DNA of 64,000 nucleotides from Bdellovibrionales bacterium (GCA_016714165.1 JADJNU010000001.1:2046001-2110000), one strand, 5' to 3'; positions 26,663-36,305 are shown, counted from the first letter of the stretch. The notes: generated by a model from the letters alone, not told the origin. A program made the numbers and translations.

Positions 26663-27724
26663 TTGAACCTTCAGATAGATCCATCGATTCACAGCCTAAT
26701 TTCGAAAACTCAGTTGCCTACCGAGTGGGGATTCGGAAAGTTCTTCTGTCCTTTTATGATCAAGGGGTCCTTTCAAGAAGGCTCTTGGCAATCTCTTGAG
26801 CTGCAGCCATACAAAGATCTCTCTCTCGATCCTGCTGCAATGGTGTTTCATTATGGTCAGACAATTTTCGAGGGACTCAAAGCTTATAGAGGGACCAATG
26901 GTCTCAATCTGTTTCGCCCATCGGACCATGCCCATAGATTCAATCGCTCTGCAGAGCGACTAGCAATACCTCCTTTCCCCGTCGAAAGCTTTCTAGAATC
27001 AGTCGTTCATTTTTCGAGCCTCGCGAACCCGCTTATTCCAGAGGGGGATAATTTCAATCTCTACCTACGTCCTTTCATGATCGCATCACAGGTTGGTCTC
27101 GGAGTCAGACCAGCTAACTCCTATCTTTTTCTTCTGATAGGTTCTCCATCGAGCAATTATTTCTCAGCCCCAGGGGGGGTGAAAGTTATGATTGAAAGGC
27201 AGTATCGACGAGCTGCCTCTCCCGGAGGAACTGGATCTGTGAAAACGGCCGGCAATTATGCTTCTAGTCTACTAAGTGACCGCAAAATCAAAGCACAGGG
27301 TTTTCACCAGTCGCTCTGGCTGGATTCAACCAGCGGAAAATACATTGAAGAAATGACGGGAATGAACTTTTTTGCAGTCATTGATAACTGTGTTGTTACT
27401 CCTCCTCTTAATGATTCGATATTGGCTGGAATTACTCGAGATTCAATCATCTATTTAGCAGGCGAGCTAGGCCTTCGAGTTGAAGAAAGGCCCATCCCTA
27501 TCAATGAGCTGACCTCGCATATTAGATCAGGCCTGTGCTCTGAGTGCTTTATTTCTGGAACTGCTGCTGGCATTACTGCAGTGGAGCTCCTAGGAGAAGC
27601 TGATGGAGCAGTTTATCCGCTCAAAGCTCCTGACGGTCCCGTCACAACATTATTGAGGCAGAATCTCACAGACCTACAAAGAGCTCGTCGACCAGCCCCA
27701 CCGGGCTGGATCGTTTCAGTATGA
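26663..27724 (+). CDS. ilvE: Branched-chain amino acid aminotransferase
   Basis: This class IV PLP transaminase makes or degrades valine, leucine and isoleucine using glutamate/2-oxoglutarate. Signatures are FHYGQTIFEGLKAYRG, the RPxxHxxRxxxSAxRL region (RPSDHAHRFNRSAERL), and the PLP Lys194 in SVKTAGNYA. The EEMTGMNFF and GITRDSII segments follow as in BcaT of the long type. The 353-residue length is normal for the long bacterial form. The start is TTG 26663 with AGGAG eight bases upstream. The stop overlaps the astacin start as ATGA, so the two are probably translated as a unit. Confidence 0.92.
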   Translation: MNLQIDPSIHSLISKTQLPTEWGFGKFFCPFMIKGSFQEGSWQSLELQPYKDLSLDPAAMVFHYGQTIFEGLKAYRGTNGLNLFRPSDHAHRFNRSAERLAIPPFPVESFLESVVHFSSLANPLIPEGDNFNLYLRPFMIASQVGLGVRPANSYLFLLIGSPSSNYFSAPGGVKVMIERQYRRAASPGGTGSVKTAGNYASSLLSDRKIKAQGFHQSLWLDSTSGKYIEEMTGMNFFAVIDNCVVTPPLNDSILAGITRDSIIYLAGELGLRVEERPIPINELTSHIRSGLCSECFISGTAAGITAVELLGEADGAVYPLKAPDGPVTTLLRQNLTDLQRARRPAPPGWIVSV

Positions 27725-28686
27725 AAATAAAATATGTTTTATTCTTTTCATTGATCGCTGGAGTCTTAGGTTACCTTTGGTGGGTTCAAGTTAGACCTCT
27801 CAAAATTGAGAAACCAAAACTATCAGTCCCTCAAGAGAATCCTCGACATCAAGATTCTGTTCCCCCAGGTTCGACTCTCAGAAAGGAAAACAAGCACACA
27901 GATTTCGAGTATATCCCTCCTAAAGACAAACAGATACCCCTCAAACCCGATGCTCCTCAAAGGCAGCAAATTCCTGAATCAAATCCCTTTAAAGAAAAGT
28001 CATCTCTTGTTACATACGATATCTACGGCGATTGGGCAATTGCCTACGGTGACATACTCTTGGGCAAGGTTGAAGGAGCCGGAGAATTAAAAAGGGCTCA
28101 GCACCGTCCAGAAAAGCCCCTGCTCTGGGATTCCAATGTCATTCCCTACGCAATCCATAAAGATCTCAAGGATCCGGACCGAGTGATAAGAGCAATTAAT
28201 TACTATAATGAAAATACAGTCATCCGCTTTGTTCCAATTCAAAGCAAAGACGAGGATGCAGTTGTTTTTATTCCTCATGATTCGCACTGCGCCTCTTATA
28301 TTGGTCGCACGGGAGGCAAACAACCTATTATGGTTGCTGATAAATGCGGTCGCCAAGAGCTGATTCATGAGCTCATGCATGCACTCGGTTTTGTCCACGA
28401 GCACTCACGACCAGATCGCATTCATTATCTCGAGATCGTTTGGAACAACATAGATCCACTTTATTGGCCACAATTTGCCGAGGTGCCTGATTCACTTATT
28501 CATGAATATCGCGGCAGTGTTTTTGACTTTGATCCGCTCTCGGCCATGCTCTACCCTCCCACTGCCTTTGCTAAAGTTCCTGGGCAAACAACCCTGAAAC
28601 CAATAGGCCAGGTTGAACTTGCTCCCACGCTCATTGGATTGAGTGCGGTGGACCGTGAGCGCCTTTTCTTTTTATATGGCAATTAA
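27721..28686 (+). CDS. Astacin-family (M12A) zinc metalloprotease, membrane-anchored or exported
   Basis: This 321-residue protein starts with a hydrophobic segment (YVLFFSLIAGVLGYLWW, residues 5-21), a signal anchor or uncleaved signal. A low-complexity Pro/Lys-rich stalk (about 30-100) leads to the catalytic domain. The full astacin zinc signature HELMHALGFVHEHSRPDR is at 216-233, with three His ligands, the general-base Glu and the family-specific Arg. The Met-turn SAMLYPP comes about 60 residues later. Astacins cleave proteins outside the cytoplasm. The ATG overlaps the ilvE stop. The stalk suggests attachment to the envelope; its substrate is unknown. Confidence 0.88.
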   Translation: MKIKYVLFFSLIAGVLGYLWWVQVRPLKIEKPKLSVPQENPRHQDSVPPGSTLRKENKHTDFEYIPPKDKQIPLKPDAPQRQQIPESNPFKEKSSLVTYDIYGDWAIAYGDILLGKVEGAGELKRAQHRPEKPLLWDSNVIPYAIHKDLKDPDRVIRAINYYNENTVIRFVPIQSKDEDAVVFIPHDSHCASYIGRTGGKQPIMVADKCGRQELIHELMHALGFVHEHSRPDRIHYLEIVWNNIDPLYWPQFAEVPDSLIHEYRGSVFDFDPLSAMLYPPTAFAKVPGQTTLKPIGQVELAPTLIGLSAVDRERLFFLYGN

Positions 28687-28704
28687 ATTAATCGTTCGCT
28701 GGCC

Positions 28705-29241
28705 TCAGGCTTTTTTCTCTTGTCGTTTGACTCGCCAGGAGTCGTAAAAAAGAAGAGTGACTCCGACAACGATGGCCATATCTGCAACATTAAAGATTCC
28801 CGTTCTCAAATTACCGAGACCCATATTCATAAAATCAATAACTGAACCCTCTGCGCGAAAGAAACGATCCAACAAATTGCTCACTCCCCCTCCCATAACA
28901 AAAGAAATCCCAAAAACCACAAGCTTCGAGGGTGAACCCTTCAGCAATTGATAGGCATAGAGACTTAAAAAAACGAGAACAATAACCCCTAAAATCCAAA
29001 ATCGAGATGGCCCTGATAAATTCGATCCCAAGCTCAAAAAAGCTCCCTTATTTTCAGCATATTGAAGTCGAAAAATATCCCCAAAAAAGGATTGCAGTGG
29101 CTGACCCCGAAGATAGAAAATCGCCACTTCTTTCATAACTTGATCAAAACAAATCAAAAATACGACAATCAGAGAAGTCACTGTCCATTTTCTAAACTTG
29201 ATTTTTCCCATTCTAGCTGAAGAATTCCTACGTGCTTTCAT
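28705..29241 (-). CDS. lspA: Lipoprotein signal peptidase (signal peptidase II)
   Basis: LspA removes the signal peptide from prolipoproteins after diacylglyceryl transfer at the inner membrane. Four transmembrane segments are predicted. Conserved boxes are DQVMKEVA, YAENKGAFLSLG, GGGVSNLLDRFFR with the first catalytic Asp, VIDF, and FNVADM with the second catalytic Asp. Length 178 is slightly longer than usual because of a basic N-terminal extension. Several predicted lipoproteins in this window would be its substrates. It sits convergent to the astacin gene. Confidence 0.93.
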   Translation of the reverse strand: MKARRNSSARMGKIKFRKWTVTSLIVVFLICFDQVMKEVAIFYLRGQPLQSFFGDIFRLQYAENKGAFLSLGSNLSGPSRFWILGVIVLVFLSLYAYQLLKGSPSKLVVFGISFVMGGGVSNLLDRFFRAEGSVIDFMNMGLGNLRTGIFNVADMAIVVGVTLLFYDSWRVKRQEKKA

Positions 29242-29440
29242 GAGCTCTCACCCCCTGATCCATTTTTCCAATTGAAGGGCCCAAAATTATCCCACCTCAA
29301 AATTCACTTGCTATCCATAAGGGAGGTCATCACTATTTGCAATCAAATGAAGTTTTACTTTATGATAATCCATTTCTAAGTAGAATGGAAACTCCCCGGA
29401 AGCACATCAGATATTTGAAAATTCTTTGAAGGAGAACCTC

Positions 29441-29917
29441 GTGCAACGATTTCGCTATTCTACAATTTGTGGTACATTCTTTTCCTTTTTTTCCCTACTC
29501 GCTCTCCTCACTCCAACCGCCAATGCCGGTGATCTAGGCTTAGGCCTTGTGATTGGAGCTCCAATCGGAATCTCCGGGAACTACTTTACCAGCCAAAATC
29601 AGTCCATAGATGCTGTCCTGGCCTTCAATTTCGGAGGGCACCATACCTATTTTCATTCAACATTTCTGCGACACCATCACAAAACTCTCCTTATCGACGG
29701 AGTGGGAATCAATTCTTTTTGGGGCTTGGGAGCTCGCATACAAATCAAATCTCATCAGGACGACTTCAAGTTCGGCCCCCGACTGTCGGGTGGATTTCTT
29801 TATAAAGTCCGGTCAAGCTCAGTAGACATATTTTGCGAAGTGGCTCTCATTGTTGACCTGATAGAAAATACCGGCCTGTCTGCTAATTTGGGTCTGGGCG
29901 CAAGGTACTACTTTTAA
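29441..29917 (+). CDS. Small outer-membrane beta-barrel-like protein
   Basis: This 158-residue exported protein has a signal peptide (YSTICGTFFSFFSLLALL...ANA) and a body of alternating polar/hydrophobic strands rich in Gly, starting GDLGLGLVIGAPIGIS and ending in aromatic ARYYF, the terminal Phe expected for barrel assembly. No named family is recognised. I start at GTG 29441, with AAGGAG at 29429-29434 six bases upstream; the TTG at 29426 precedes that site and is excluded. Function unknown. Confidence 0.7.
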   Translation: MQRFRYSTICGTFFSFFSLLALLTPTANAGDLGLGLVIGAPIGISGNYFTSQNQSIDAVLAFNFGGHHTYFHSTFLRHHHKTLLIDGVGINSFWGLGARIQIKSHQDDFKFGPRLSGGFLYKVRSSSVDIFCEVALIVDLIENTGLSANLGLGARYYF

Positions 29918-29970
29918 AGCAAAACTGAAGATCAAGATCAAATCAAAAATCTGATGAGACCAAATGCAAT

Positions 29971-30324
29971 TCAACCCCCAACGGGAGGAAGACCATCTCT
30001 AAAAATAAAATAAACTGCAGCCACCAAGCAGACTGATGCATAAAGATAATTTCGACTCAGAGGAGCCCCCATATAGAATATGGCAAAGCCAGAAAATACG
30101 CTCATTGTGACGATCTCTTGAATTACCTTCAGTTGTGGTAAGGTAAAATATTTGGATCCAATCCGATTCGCCGGCACCTGAAAACAATACTCAAAAAAGG
30201 CAACTCCCCAGCTCACAGCTATAACCAAGATGAGGGTCCTGCCCTTAAAATCCCTGAGGTGCCCATACCAAGCATATGTCATAAAAATATTCGATATACC
30301 CAAAAGCACAACTGTCTGCCACAT
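29971..30324 (-). CDS. DUF486 small membrane protein
   Basis: This 117-residue protein has four predicted hydrophobic helices. The family signature is strong: SNIFMTYAWYGHL, then SWGVAFFEYCFQVPANRIGS and LPQLKVIQEIVT. DUF486 proteins belong near the small multidrug/DMT transporters, but no substrate is established. The ATG at 30324 has GGGGG five bases upstream; an ATG four codons earlier is in frame. It stands between the beta-barrel gene and the AI-2E transporter gene, with a gap of about 60 bases. Confidence 0.85.
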   Translation of the reverse strand: MWQTVVLLGISNIFMTYAWYGHLRDFKGRTLILVIAVSWGVAFFEYCFQVPANRIGSKYFTLPQLKVIQEIVTMSVFSGFAIFYMGAPLSRNYLYASVCLVAAVYFIFRDGLPPVGG

Positions 30325-30383
30325 GCACGCCCCCATGGTAGAAAAAACCTTGTGATATCATCACAAATTGAATCAATCCTAGC

Positions 30384-31388
30384 CTAAAATCGACCAGCCA
30401 GGAGCTCGGCAACCGGCTTTGTCGGCGAGAATCGATCCAAAATAATTTTCATTACAGCCGTAATTGGAACCGCCAAAAACATACCTGCAACCCCCCAAAC
30501 TAAGCCCCAAAATATAAGGAAAACAAGGATAGTTACAGGATGAAGATCCATGCTTTCTCCCAAATACCTCGGCTCCAAGAAATTTCCCATTATCAACTGC
30601 ACCATGAGCGAAAGAACGAGGACGGCTAAAAATCTCCCCCCAAATCCATACTCAATGAAAATGAGAGGCAAGGGCAAAATCGTTGAAAGAATAAATCCAA
30701 CATTTGGAATAAAATTCAGCAAAAAAGTCAGAAGCCCGATGAGAACCGCCATTTCAACATCAAAGGCAATCAAAATCAGAGTAACTCCCAATCCGGTCAC
30801 GAGAGAGAGCAAGGATTTCAAAACCAAATATCGGGAAATCTTGCTCAAAACTTCGTCTAAAACTGGATGAGGTTTTCGCTCGGCACTCTCTCCAGCCAGA
30901 AGAAACACCAAAAAAATCAAGATCAAAAAGAAATTGCTGAAGAGGACTGTTATTTCTGCAGTCAGTGTCCGCAAAAATGTAAAAACAGGGAGAGCCTTTA
31001 ACTGTGCGATGATAGATTCCTTATCTGAAGCAAAACCATAGTCCCCTGCTTTCTCAAGTACAGTTGCAAAGAGCTCAAACAAACGATATTTATATGATTC
31101 AGCGCCGTTTACAAAGTTCCCGATTGAAGATGTAATGATTAAGATAAGGCCGACACTCACCAAACAAACACTCAAAAAAACAGAAGTGAGAGCAAGCCAT
31201 CGAGGGAGCCGTGTTCGATTTTGTAGCCATTTGACAGTCGGAGAGGTCAAGGCAAAAAAGAAGATACTAAAGACGAACGGGATCATAACGGTGCGGGTAT
31301 AAATCAGAGCCCCCGTCGCCGCCACTGCCGACAGAAACAAGAGGCAATACTGACTCAAATTGTTTTCGGACTTAATTTTATTTGTCAT
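30384..31388 (-). CDS. AI-2E/PerM family transporter
   Basis: This 334-residue inner-membrane protein has eight predicted helices and the family signatures PTVKWLQNR near the start, LTFLLNFIPNVGFILSTILP and the late NFLEPRYLGESMDLHPVTI. Members export autoinducer-2 (TqsA) or act as Na+/H+ antiporters; which one applies here is not readable from sequence. Its start overlaps the upstream TerC stop by four bases, so the two form an operon. Confidence 0.87.
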   Translation of the reverse strand: MTNKIKSENNLSQYCLLFLSAVAATGALIYTRTVMIPFVFSIFFFALTSPTVKWLQNRTRLPRWLALTSVFLSVCLVSVGLILIITSSIGNFVNGAESYKYRLFELFATVLEKAGDYGFASDKESIIAQLKALPVFTFLRTLTAEITVLFSNFFLILIFLVFLLAGESAERKPHPVLDEVLSKISRYLVLKSLLSLVTGLGVTLILIAFDVEMAVLIGLLTFLLNFIPNVGFILSTILPLPLIFIEYGFGGRFLAVLVLSLMVQLIMGNFLEPRYLGESMDLHPVTILVFLIFWGLVWGVAGMFLAVPITAVMKIILDRFSPTKPVAELLAGRF

Positions 31389-32140
31389 TTCGCCTCCCTT
31401 TTTCCTTCAAGTTTGATACCTGGTAAAGGACGATTCATCCGGTACCGCAAATTCAACAATTCGACGGCCAGAGAAAAAAACATGGCAAAGTAAATATATG
31501 CCTTACTCACGTGCCCGCCCATTCCCTCCACGACCAACATCACTCCTATCATCAATAGAAAAGACAATGCCAAAATCTTAACCGTTGGATGCCGATCCAC
31601 AAAACCTGAAATAGCTCCCGCCGAAAGTAGCATCACGAGCATCGCCAAGGACATGGCCGTAATCATAATCGGCACTTGTTGTACCATCCCCACTGCCGTA
31701 ATAACTGAATCGAATGAGAAAACAAGATCCAAAGCGATGATCTGGAAAAGAACTAAAAAAAATCCCCTCGCACTGGGACTGTGAACGCTCGGCACCTCCT
31801 CAGATCTCTCAACCTTATTATGAATCTCGATCGTTGACTTAAAAATCAAAAAAAGCCCGCCCCCAAGAAGAATCAAATCTCTTCCGGAAAAAGACTTTTC
31901 AAAAAGAGTAAAAAATGGATCCTTCAGCCCCATTATCCAGGTGATCGAAAACAAAAGGATAAGCCTCAAAAAAAGCGCCAAAAAAATACCCAGAGATCGG
32001 GCTTTCTTTTGTTGAACTGAGGGCAGTTGAGATACCAGAATAGAAATGAAAATAATATTATCTATACCCAATACTATTTCCATCACTGAAAGAGTTGCCA
32101 GAGCCGTAAGGCCCTCTACGGTAAAAATAAAGTCCATCAT
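31385..32140 (-). CDS. TerC family membrane protein
   Basis: This 251-residue TerC/YgdQ-type protein has seven hydrophobic helices. Conserved metal-site-like residues occur in MEIVLGIDNIIFISIL near the N-terminus and LDLVFSFDSVITAVGM in the second half, as in TerC proteins linked to manganese efflux and secreted-metalloenzyme maturation. The ATGA overlap with the AI-2E transporter gene points to co-transcription. The 5' end lies close to, and divergent from, the beta-barrel protein gene that follows. Confidence 0.88.
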   Translation of the reverse strand: MMDFIFTVEGLTALATLSVMEIVLGIDNIIFISILVSQLPSVQQKKARSLGIFLALFLRLILLFSITWIMGLKDPFFTLFEKSFSGRDLILLGGGLFLIFKSTIEIHNKVERSEEVPSVHSPSARGFFLVLFQIIALDLVFSFDSVITAVGMVQQVPIMITAMSLAMLVMLLSAGAISGFVDRHPTVKILALSFLLMIGVMLVVEGMGGHVSKAYIYFAMFFSLAVELLNLRYRMNRPLPGIKLEGKREAK

Positions 32141-32285
32141 CGAACCCCTTCGTTCGCTATTGTCTTTTGTCCATTGGCCATTTTATGGGACGTTAGTCCC
32201 AAGACTCAAACATGTCAATTTTGACCTCACCAGCAAGATCAGAGGATTCATTGACCTCGTCAAAAACCTCCCCTACAGTCCCCTC

Positions 32286-33251
32286 GTGCGAAGCTTTATC
32301 TTGCTTACATTGTCCCTCGTGTGCCTGACTGCCGTGGCCCATCCCACAGGGCCGGACTTTGTCCATCCAGATGGAGAACCAGAACTACTATCAAGACTTC
32401 TTGACAGGGCTGATCAATCTCAAAAGGAACTAAGTTTCCGCCTTCATAGGTTTTCAAAGCAACTGGACACATTTTTCGGATCAAGTCGCATCGACGAGGA
32501 GGCTCTTTCTGACAGCCGAGTTCGGATCAACTTGATTTCTAATTTTAGAGACCATTCGGGCGACACCTATGCAGCCAATATTCGTACCCGAATTGCCTTA
32601 CCGAACACCGAAAAGCGACTGAACCTTGTCATGCAAAACTTCTCACGAAGCTTTAAAGACGACAGAGAAGGGGATAAACAAACGGTGGGCGAATCCTTAG
32701 GAAAAGACATTTACACCGCCGGACTCCGTTATATCCCTGAGGTTCCCCAAGAGTGGAATCTCGGTGCAGACACAGGAATCAAACTGGTCATGCCTCCCGA
32801 TCCTTATGTGCGATTGCGTGTCCGACGCACCTGGTGGCCCGAATTTTGGGAAATTCGAGCCACGGCCACAACATTCTGGTTTAATTCTCAGGGTTTTGGC
32901 CACACTGAATCCCTCGAGTTTGACAGAGAGATCTCGGATTCTTTGCTATTCCGCTCGGAAAATACCGCTTCCTGGCTCAGATCTGATGACAAATACGTAT
33001 TTGATCAGTCCCTCAATCTCATTCAAAAGATAAATGACAACTGGGCATTTTTGTATTTTCTCAGAATGACCGGGAATAATGATCCAGATCCCCATGTCGA
33101 AGAATATTCTGCAGGAGCCAACTTTCGACGGCGAATTAAATCCAACTGGTTCTTCTTTAACATTCAGCCGGTTGGCAACTGGCCCCGAACAGAGAATTTT
33201 TCATTTATCGCTTCCATTAACTTTAAAGTTGAAATGATTGTGGGGGAATAG
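32286..33251 (+). CDS. Predicted outer-membrane beta-barrel protein
   Basis: This exported protein of about 321 residues has a signal peptide (VRSFILLTLSLVCLTAVAH) from GTG 32286. Its mature part alternates strands such as VRINLISNFRDHSG, LYFLRMTGNN and FNIQPVGNWPR, and charged turns. No family name is recognised. Frames upstream extend into the TerC promoter region and are not credible starts. Earlier TTG codons are possible but would place a long segment before the signal peptide. Function unknown; the gene may be co-transcribed with the methyltransferase that follows after 15 bases. Confidence 0.65.
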   Translation: MRSFILLTLSLVCLTAVAHPTGPDFVHPDGEPELLSRLLDRADQSQKELSFRLHRFSKQLDTFFGSSRIDEEALSDSRVRINLISNFRDHSGDTYAANIRTRIALPNTEKRLNLVMQNFSRSFKDDREGDKQTVGESLGKDIYTAGLRYIPEVPQEWNLGADTGIKLVMPPDPYVRLRVRRTWWPEFWEIRATATTFWFNSQGFGHTESLEFDREISDSLLFRSENTASWLRSDDKYVFDQSLNLIQKINDNWAFLYFLRMTGNNDPDPHVEEYSAGANFRRRIKSNWFFFNIQPVGNWPRTENFSFIASINFKVEMIVGE

Positions 33252-33266
33252 GACATTGAATTCAAA

Positions 33267-34442
33267 ATGCTAAGTTCCAAGCTTGAAGCAAATGAGTTTG
33301 TAGCAACGGTGAGAGATATTTCAGGAAAGGGACTTGGAGTTCTGGATTTGCCTGATGGGAGAGTTCTCTTTGTACCCGGCGTCTGGCCTGGAGACCGCGG
33401 ACGATTTGAACCGATCAAGATGCACAAAAGATATGGATTTGGTCGCCTTGTGGAACTCATCGAGAGGAGTCCACAACGAACCACGCCACCTTGTCCACAT
33501 CAAGGCACTGAGGCTGGCAAGTGCGGAGGATGTCCTTGGATGATTGCCAGCTATGACTCCCAGCTCTTTCACAAACAAAGATTAGTTCAAAACTATCTGG
33601 AGCGAGCCAAAGTTATTTCCCCTACCACCCAGATCTTGAAAATAGCGAGCTGTTCCCAGCCATACGGCTACCGCAATCGAATTCAAGTGAAATCAGACGG
33701 AAAACGCATAGGATTTGTCTCGTCCGAGTCTAAGAATTTTGCGCCCATATCGGATTGCCTCACCATAAACAAAAAGATGCGCTCCATTCTCGCATCACTG
33801 ATAAATCAACTTCCCAATAGACAATGGAATCCGAAAGAGGGCTTCCTCTGGTCTTTCTTGGAATTTGACGATGCCATGAATCCCGCGGATATTATCCCAA
33901 ACCAAAAAATACCCTTCCGCCAGGCAAACGACGAACAAAATGAACTCATGAAATCTCTGACAAAGAAGTGGGCCAGCAGCTTAGACCCCCAACTCCCTCT
34001 GATTGAGTTCTTTTGTGGCTCAGGAAACTTCACGGAGATTTTCTCTGCCCTCTCCTTTTGTCACATTTTTGCCGCAGAGAATGGACAAGAGTCGATCGAC
34101 CAGCTAGCTCAGAAGAAACTTCCAGGTGTCTCCTACGAAAAAATAGACCTTTATCGGATAAAAAATTGGAATTCACTCCATCGGTGGAACCATAACCCAA
34201 AATATCTGTTTCTGGATCCTCCTCGGGGAGGATTTCCACAAATAGACCAATTCTGTTCCAAATTTCCCTCTCTCCAAAACATGATGTATGTATCATGCGA
34301 TCTTCATGCCTTTGCGGCTGACGCTAAGAAACTGACGAGCAGAGGTTGGAATCTCCAAAGTGTCCAGCCCGTTGATCAGTTTCCCCACACCCCCCATATC
34401 GAACTCGTCGCGCAATTTCAGCGGGAAAAATCTCAAACCTAG
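33267..34442 (+). CDS. TRAM-domain RNA (uracil-C5)-methyltransferase, RumA/TrmA type
   Basis: This 391-residue SAM-dependent enzyme makes 5-methyluridine in 23S rRNA or tRNA. The N-terminal TRAM domain (residues about 5-65) is followed by a 4Fe-4S binding region with CPHQGTEAGKCGGC, and the central Rossmann fold has LIEFFCGSGNFTEIF. FLDPPRGG follows, and the catalytic Cys is in MYVSCDLH. A final C-terminal PHIELVAQF is typical. The target base cannot be told between the paralogues without alignment. Its stop overlaps by four bases the end of the convergent NSUN-like methyltransferase gene. A second RumA-like gene lies 2 kb downstream. Confidence 0.88.
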   Translation: MLSSKLEANEFVATVRDISGKGLGVLDLPDGRVLFVPGVWPGDRGRFEPIKMHKRYGFGRLVELIERSPQRTTPPCPHQGTEAGKCGGCPWMIASYDSQLFHKQRLVQNYLERAKVISPTTQILKIASCSQPYGYRNRIQVKSDGKRIGFVSSESKNFAPISDCLTINKKMRSILASLINQLPNRQWNPKEGFLWSFLEFDDAMNPADIIPNQKIPFRQANDEQNELMKSLTKKWASSLDPQLPLIEFFCGSGNFTEIFSALSFCHIFAAENGQESIDQLAQKKLPGVSYEKIDLYRIKNWNSLHRWNHNPKYLFLDPPRGGFPQIDQFCSKFPSLQNMMYVSCDLHAFAADAKKLTSRGWNLQSVQPVDQFPHTPHIELVAQFQREKSQT

Positions 34443-35359
34443 ATTTTTTTTAAAACAGAAAAATAGAGTGGTCCAAACCCACAACGATCAGGCAAATGAA
34501 TCCAGCCACACTTGGTCTTTTCGGCGAATGGGCTGGGTGTGTCCCTAAAGACAACTTCGACATCGCCTTGCTTGCGCGCTACCAATCGCTCTACAACGCC
34601 GTCGTTCTCTTCATGGCTCAGGGCGCAAGTCGAATAAACAATGAGCCCCCCCGGTTTGATAGCCAAAAGTGCAGAGGCCAGCAGACCGTACTGACGTTTT
34701 GCCAAAGATTTAATCCGACTCGGCTTCCAAGCTTTTAACTCTTTAGGAGACAACAACAAGTGTCTCTCCCCCGAACAGGGCGCATCAACCAGAATACGTG
34801 TATAACAATCCGGCTGGCTCATTCCGTACCTGAGTCCCTCTTTTCCCCTGACAAAAATCCTCGCCCGTCGATCCCGGGGAACGTACTGCTGAATAACTTT
34901 AATTAACCTCTTCCGTCGAGAAAAAGAAATTTCATTGGCATCAAGAAGACCTTCGCTCCCCAACCCCTGCGCGAGTACCAATGTTTTCCCTCCAGGAGCC
35001 GCGCACATGTCGAGTACATAATCCGAAATTCCCACCTCTAGAGCTCTTCCAACTAGCACCGAGGCTGGGTCCATAACATAGCACCTGAGCAAACCCTCCC
35101 TATCCCTCTGCTGAACCCAATCGCGACGGTCCTCGGTTAACCACAAACAAGATTTCAACCATTCAATTTCATCTGCCTCCAAATTTTCAGTAAAGGGACA
35201 GAAAAGAACTTGCCTTTCCTTCTGGAGAAGAGACTCATAAAGAAGTGGCCATCGATCGGCCCAAATCTCTTGAAAATATTGATAAAAATCCTCACCAAAT
35301 TTTCTATCAGGTTTTATATCAATTTTTTTATCCATAGCTTGGCTCTTCCCAAATTTCAT
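34439..35359 (-). CDS. RsmB/NOP2-type RNA (cytosine-C5)-methyltransferase
   Basis: This 306-residue enzyme methylates cytosine in rRNA or tRNA. The SAM site is VLDMCAAPGGKTLVLAQ, motif IV is VDAPCSGERH with the first catalytic-loop Cys, and motif VI is STCALSHEENDG with the nucleophilic Cys. It lacks the NusB-like N-terminal domain of classical RsmB, so it resembles NSUN4-type proteins. The PCSGERH ending is characteristic of that subgroup. The ATG has AAGGGA about eight bases upstream. It is convergent with the RumA-like gene. Confidence 0.87.
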   Translation of the reverse strand: MKFGKSQAMDKKIDIKPDRKFGEDFYQYFQEIWADRWPLLYESLLQKERQVLFCPFTENLEADEIEWLKSCLWLTEDRRDWVQQRDREGLLRCYVMDPASVLVGRALEVGISDYVLDMCAAPGGKTLVLAQGLGSEGLLDANEISFSRRKRLIKVIQQYVPRDRRARIFVRGKEGLRYGMSQPDCYTRILVDAPCSGERHLLLSPKELKAWKPSRIKSLAKRQYGLLASALLAIKPGGLIVYSTCALSHEENDGVVERLVARKQGDVEVVFRDTPSPFAEKTKCGWIHLPDRCGFGPLYFSVLKKI

Positions 35360-35465
35360 TTGTTCCCTTGTAAAGTAATAGACGGAATCTGATTTCCAAC
35401 TTAATATTGTACGGGGTTCGCTTTTTTCTCATATAGGGTAAAAAATTCCTTTGGGGGACGTAAAA

Positions 35466-36305
35466 ATGCCGGGTTCAGTTCTCAAAAACGCTTTAATCTA
35501 TCTGAATTTTGTCCTTGTCCTGTTCAGCTTTTCAGCCGAGGCCTCAGATTTCAATTTTAACAACGTCAATGAGGCCGATCTAAAAAAGATTATCGGTGAT
35601 TTCTCGGGAAATTTTGTCCACACATCGGTGAGCGGAGCCAGTTCTCTGGGAAGAGTCTTTGGATTCGAATTGGGCCTTGCTGGTGGAATATCCACAACTC
35701 CCGGCCTTAATTCCCTCATCAAGAAATCTGACCCTTTGGCAGAAGACGCCCATCTCATTCATGGAGGCATTATCGCCCAGGTCTCCATACCGTTTGGTCT
35801 TACCTTTGAAGGCAGCGCAATCCCTTCAATAGGAAATGACACAATGAAAATCACAACCACCAATTTTGGCCTCCGCTGGACAATGACAGATACAATTTTT
35901 AATCTTCCATTTAGCTTGGCCTTAAAAGCACACACGTCTCGGACCTCTCTTCGCTTTGCTACTGTTATCAATAACAGTAGCACTGCAAATCTACCTGTAG
36001 ACTCAAAATTAGAACTGGCGAGTTCCTCAAATGGCCTCGCATTGGTCCTGAGCAAAGAATTGTTGATTTTTGAGCCCTATTTGGGAATCGGAGTGTTAAA
36101 ATCCTCAGGCGAATTTCGCATCCTTGGTTCTGGAAATATCTTTGACAGCAGCCTGACCACAGAGCAGGCGGCAAACGCTTCCACAAGCGGAATTCATTTT
36201 TTTGGAGGAGCAGAAGTTAAGCTGTTTTTCTTAAAGGCCGGTTTAGAGTACAGCAAGACGATCGACGTCACTCGCGTGACTGGAAAGTTGGCCTTGTCAT
36301 TTTAG
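35466..36305 (+). CDS. Predicted outer-membrane beta-barrel protein
   Basis: This 279-residue exported protein has a signal peptide (LKNALIYLNFVLVLFSFSAEA) followed by a Gly-, Ser- and Thr-rich body with repeated amphipathic strands: FGFELGLAGGIS, GIIAQVSIPFGLTFEG, TNFGLRWTM, and a terminal GKLALSF ending in Phe. It resembles DUF6588-like proteins in length and composition; that is only a general resemblance. The ATG at 35466 has GGGGGA about eight bases upstream; a TTG at 35451 precedes that site. Function unknown. Confidence 0.65.
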   Translation: MPGSVLKNALIYLNFVLVLFSFSAEASDFNFNNVNEADLKKIIGDFSGNFVHTSVSGASSLGRVFGFELGLAGGISTTPGLNSLIKKSDPLAEDAHLIHGGIIAQVSIPFGLTFEGSAIPSIGNDTMKITTTNFGLRWTMTDTIFNLPFSLALKAHTSRTSLRFATVINNSSTANLPVDSKLELASSSNGLALVLSKELLIFEPYLGIGVLKSSGEFRILGSGNIFDSSLTTEQAANASTSGIHFFGGAEVKLFFLKAGLEYSKTIDVTRVTGKLALSF

